From Cristatella mucedo (taxonomy: Eukaryota > Bryozoa > Phylactolaemata > Cristatellidae): a DNA stretch of 64,000 nucleotides. Within the stretch, counting starts at the first letter, position 1, and each line of letters starts with the position of its first letter. Location of the stretch: the NCBI GenBank assembly GCA_009760855.2, contig WPIO01000040.1, positions 1,468,501-1,532,500 on the forward strand. The letters are read 5' to 3'. This document shows positions 62,541 through 64,000 of the stretch, one piece after another. Below the pieces are notes generated by a model that saw only the letters and a program-made list of their open reading frames with translations, did no database searches and was not told the origin of the DNA. Position numbers and translations under genes: made by a program.

Positions 62541-62788
62541 CGTACGTTCGTGGCGGTCCGTACCTTCCACTCGGGCACCTAGGGAGCCGGCGGGCGCTCT
62601 ACGCGTCCTCGCAGGCTGCCTCCTAACGACGATGCTGCCCATCTGCCTAAAATCAAAACGAAACCGTCAATGACGGCAGCGAAATGGAAATGGCTGTCCT
62701 TTCGTCGCTCAACCTCAGTCCTTTCCTTTCGTCCCTCAACGATCATTTCTTCGAGATCGCCTACTACCCGGGCTTAAACCACTTGGCT

Positions 62789-62862
62789 AATTAGCTCGCC
62801 TGGGGTTACCTCGGCAGAGCCACGCCTCGTTCTTTTACTCCTCTCTTTTCTTCTCTCGCGTT
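62789..62862 (+). repeat. 74-bp dispersed repeat, copy B
   Basis: Second copy of 59279-59352, nearly nine in ten bases alike by eye. The rest of the window (62863-64000) has no supported gene or repeat. Confidence 0.7.
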
Positions 62863-64000
62863 AGACGAATTTCCGACCATCGATATGCTACCAAAATCAT
62901 ACAGCTTTGAATCCGTTCGTGCCACCTAAATGCAGGAATTCAATCCGTTTCAGACAAAAGAGTCACCGTAGCTGTGATTAACATTTTAACTTGCGCAGGT
63001 GTGTATACTTTTAATGTTACTCGACGATAAACTAATGGCAGTTGACGCTAATTCTCGTTTTGTTTCACTTGCAGCAATCGTCGAATGCTGTGGCAACGAT
63101 GAAATGAGGTACGATGGCAAGCCTAGCATTTTCATTGGTAGCCATCAAATTCAACGTAAAACTTAAATTTATATTACTATATACCTCATATTATCAGTTA
63201 GGCTTGTCTACTCATAAGTTCGTCACAGTCACCGACGTAGCATCTGAATTCTGCATTTAGTGTGACATTTACAGTACTACTACGACGGGACTGCAGCGAT
63301 AAGTGTTAAAACATTGGAAAGGGGGAGATAATTTGCTTATTCTCATCCCTACTGGTAACGTGCTCTCTCATCAATGAAATTGAACGCTGAAACGCTAGAA
63401 ACTCACACGACTACGGGCTTTTAAGGAATTTGGCAAACAGTGGCAAAGAAATTTCAGCAGCTTGTGCTCTCTGCACTCTCGCACTCTCTCACGCTCCCTT
63501 CAGCGGTCGGCCAAAATGACTAATCGCGCTTTTGGCTCTTCCGGTTGAGCTGGCATAGCGGACAGCTGCCAGAGTGAGCTTGACCGACCGGAAGTCGTGC
63601 TACGCATGGCTATGGTAAGCGACGGGCATGCATAAGCAAAATCTGCCCGTGATTTTCCACGCGGGGGCATACTATGTATAGTTAATATAAATTTAAAGAC
63701 GCTAAGCAGGTCCATACGTTCCGAGCTACAAACTCAAAGCTGTATCGCAACGCGGTACTGACGAATTAATTTCGTAAAATTATATTTGGGTTCGTTTTTA
63801 TAAGAAAGCATCTCACTTATGCCAGCGTCGAAAAATAAAGAAACCGGAAGCAAGATTCTAGTACTTCTCTAATCAGGGCACGTGGTATGAAGTCCTTGCC
63901 GGAGACCGGGCTCACCAGCTATGCTGGGCTTACCGCTAGCTAGGCAAGTGAACATTCGGGCCCGCATTTTAAGTACAACACTGAAATATTTCACCTACGT

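Overview
The window is eukaryotic nuclear DNA, most likely from an invertebrate animal. GC-rich single-copy-looking sequence alternates with long AT, CT and CTGT microsatellites, fragments of non-LTR retrotransposons (CR1/L2-like reverse transcriptase), two tRNA-derived SINE families and a diverged satellite of about 175 bp. Host genes are sparse. The best is a two-exon bZIP transcription factor on the minus strand (50331-50486 and 47874-48161). The species cannot be named from the sequence.

Two endogenous copies of a Polinton/adintovirus-like DNA virus lie about 4.5 kb apart in the same orientation. Element 1 (553-19848) is very AT-rich and only lightly decayed. It has 33-bp terminal inverted repeats flanked by a 5-bp direct repeat. 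Element 2 (about 24380-47115) is collinear with it but clearly diverged, less AT-rich, heavily decayed, and interrupted by two CR1/L2-like LINE insertions and several SINEs. Its right end is truncated inside the polymerase gene.

Gene order in element 1, left to right: YqaJ-type nuclease, double-jelly-roll-type major capsid protein, coiled-coil basic protein, two paralogous minor-capsid/penton-like proteins, helical proteins and an A32-like packaging ATPase (all minus). Then come a zinc-ribbon protein, an adenain-like cysteine protease and a conserved unknown (plus), two small virion-type proteins (minus), a duplicated HNH endonuclease (plus), a conserved small protein and two membrane/amphipathic proteins (minus), and three tandem fibre-like genes (plus). 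The last block on the minus strand holds two conserved unknowns, four tandem paralogs of a small helical protein, an acidic protein and a protein-primed family B DNA polymerase. No retroviral-type integrase or tyrosine recombinase is visible. Element 2 adds a fourth fibre-like gene and several unknown genes on its left side.

The most interesting signals are these. Almost every viral gene in both copies carries a TATAG(A/G)-type motif 0-10 bp upstream of its start codon, including divergent pairs whose start codons are only about 10-21 bp apart. Both copies share an unusual polymerase motif B. Phage-like shaft repeats occur in the fibre genes. A four-member array of unknown small proteins is present in copy 1 but reduced to one member in copy 2. 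An in-frame minisatellite has expanded one viral gene of copy 2. In the host sequence, SINE and LINE share a 3' stem-loop tail, which suggests a SINE-LINE mobilisation pair.

Most viral genes carry stops or frameshifts, so both copies are read as fossils; some frameshifts in copy 1 lie in homopolymers and could be assembly errors. Everything here comes from reading the sequence by eye; no database search was run.
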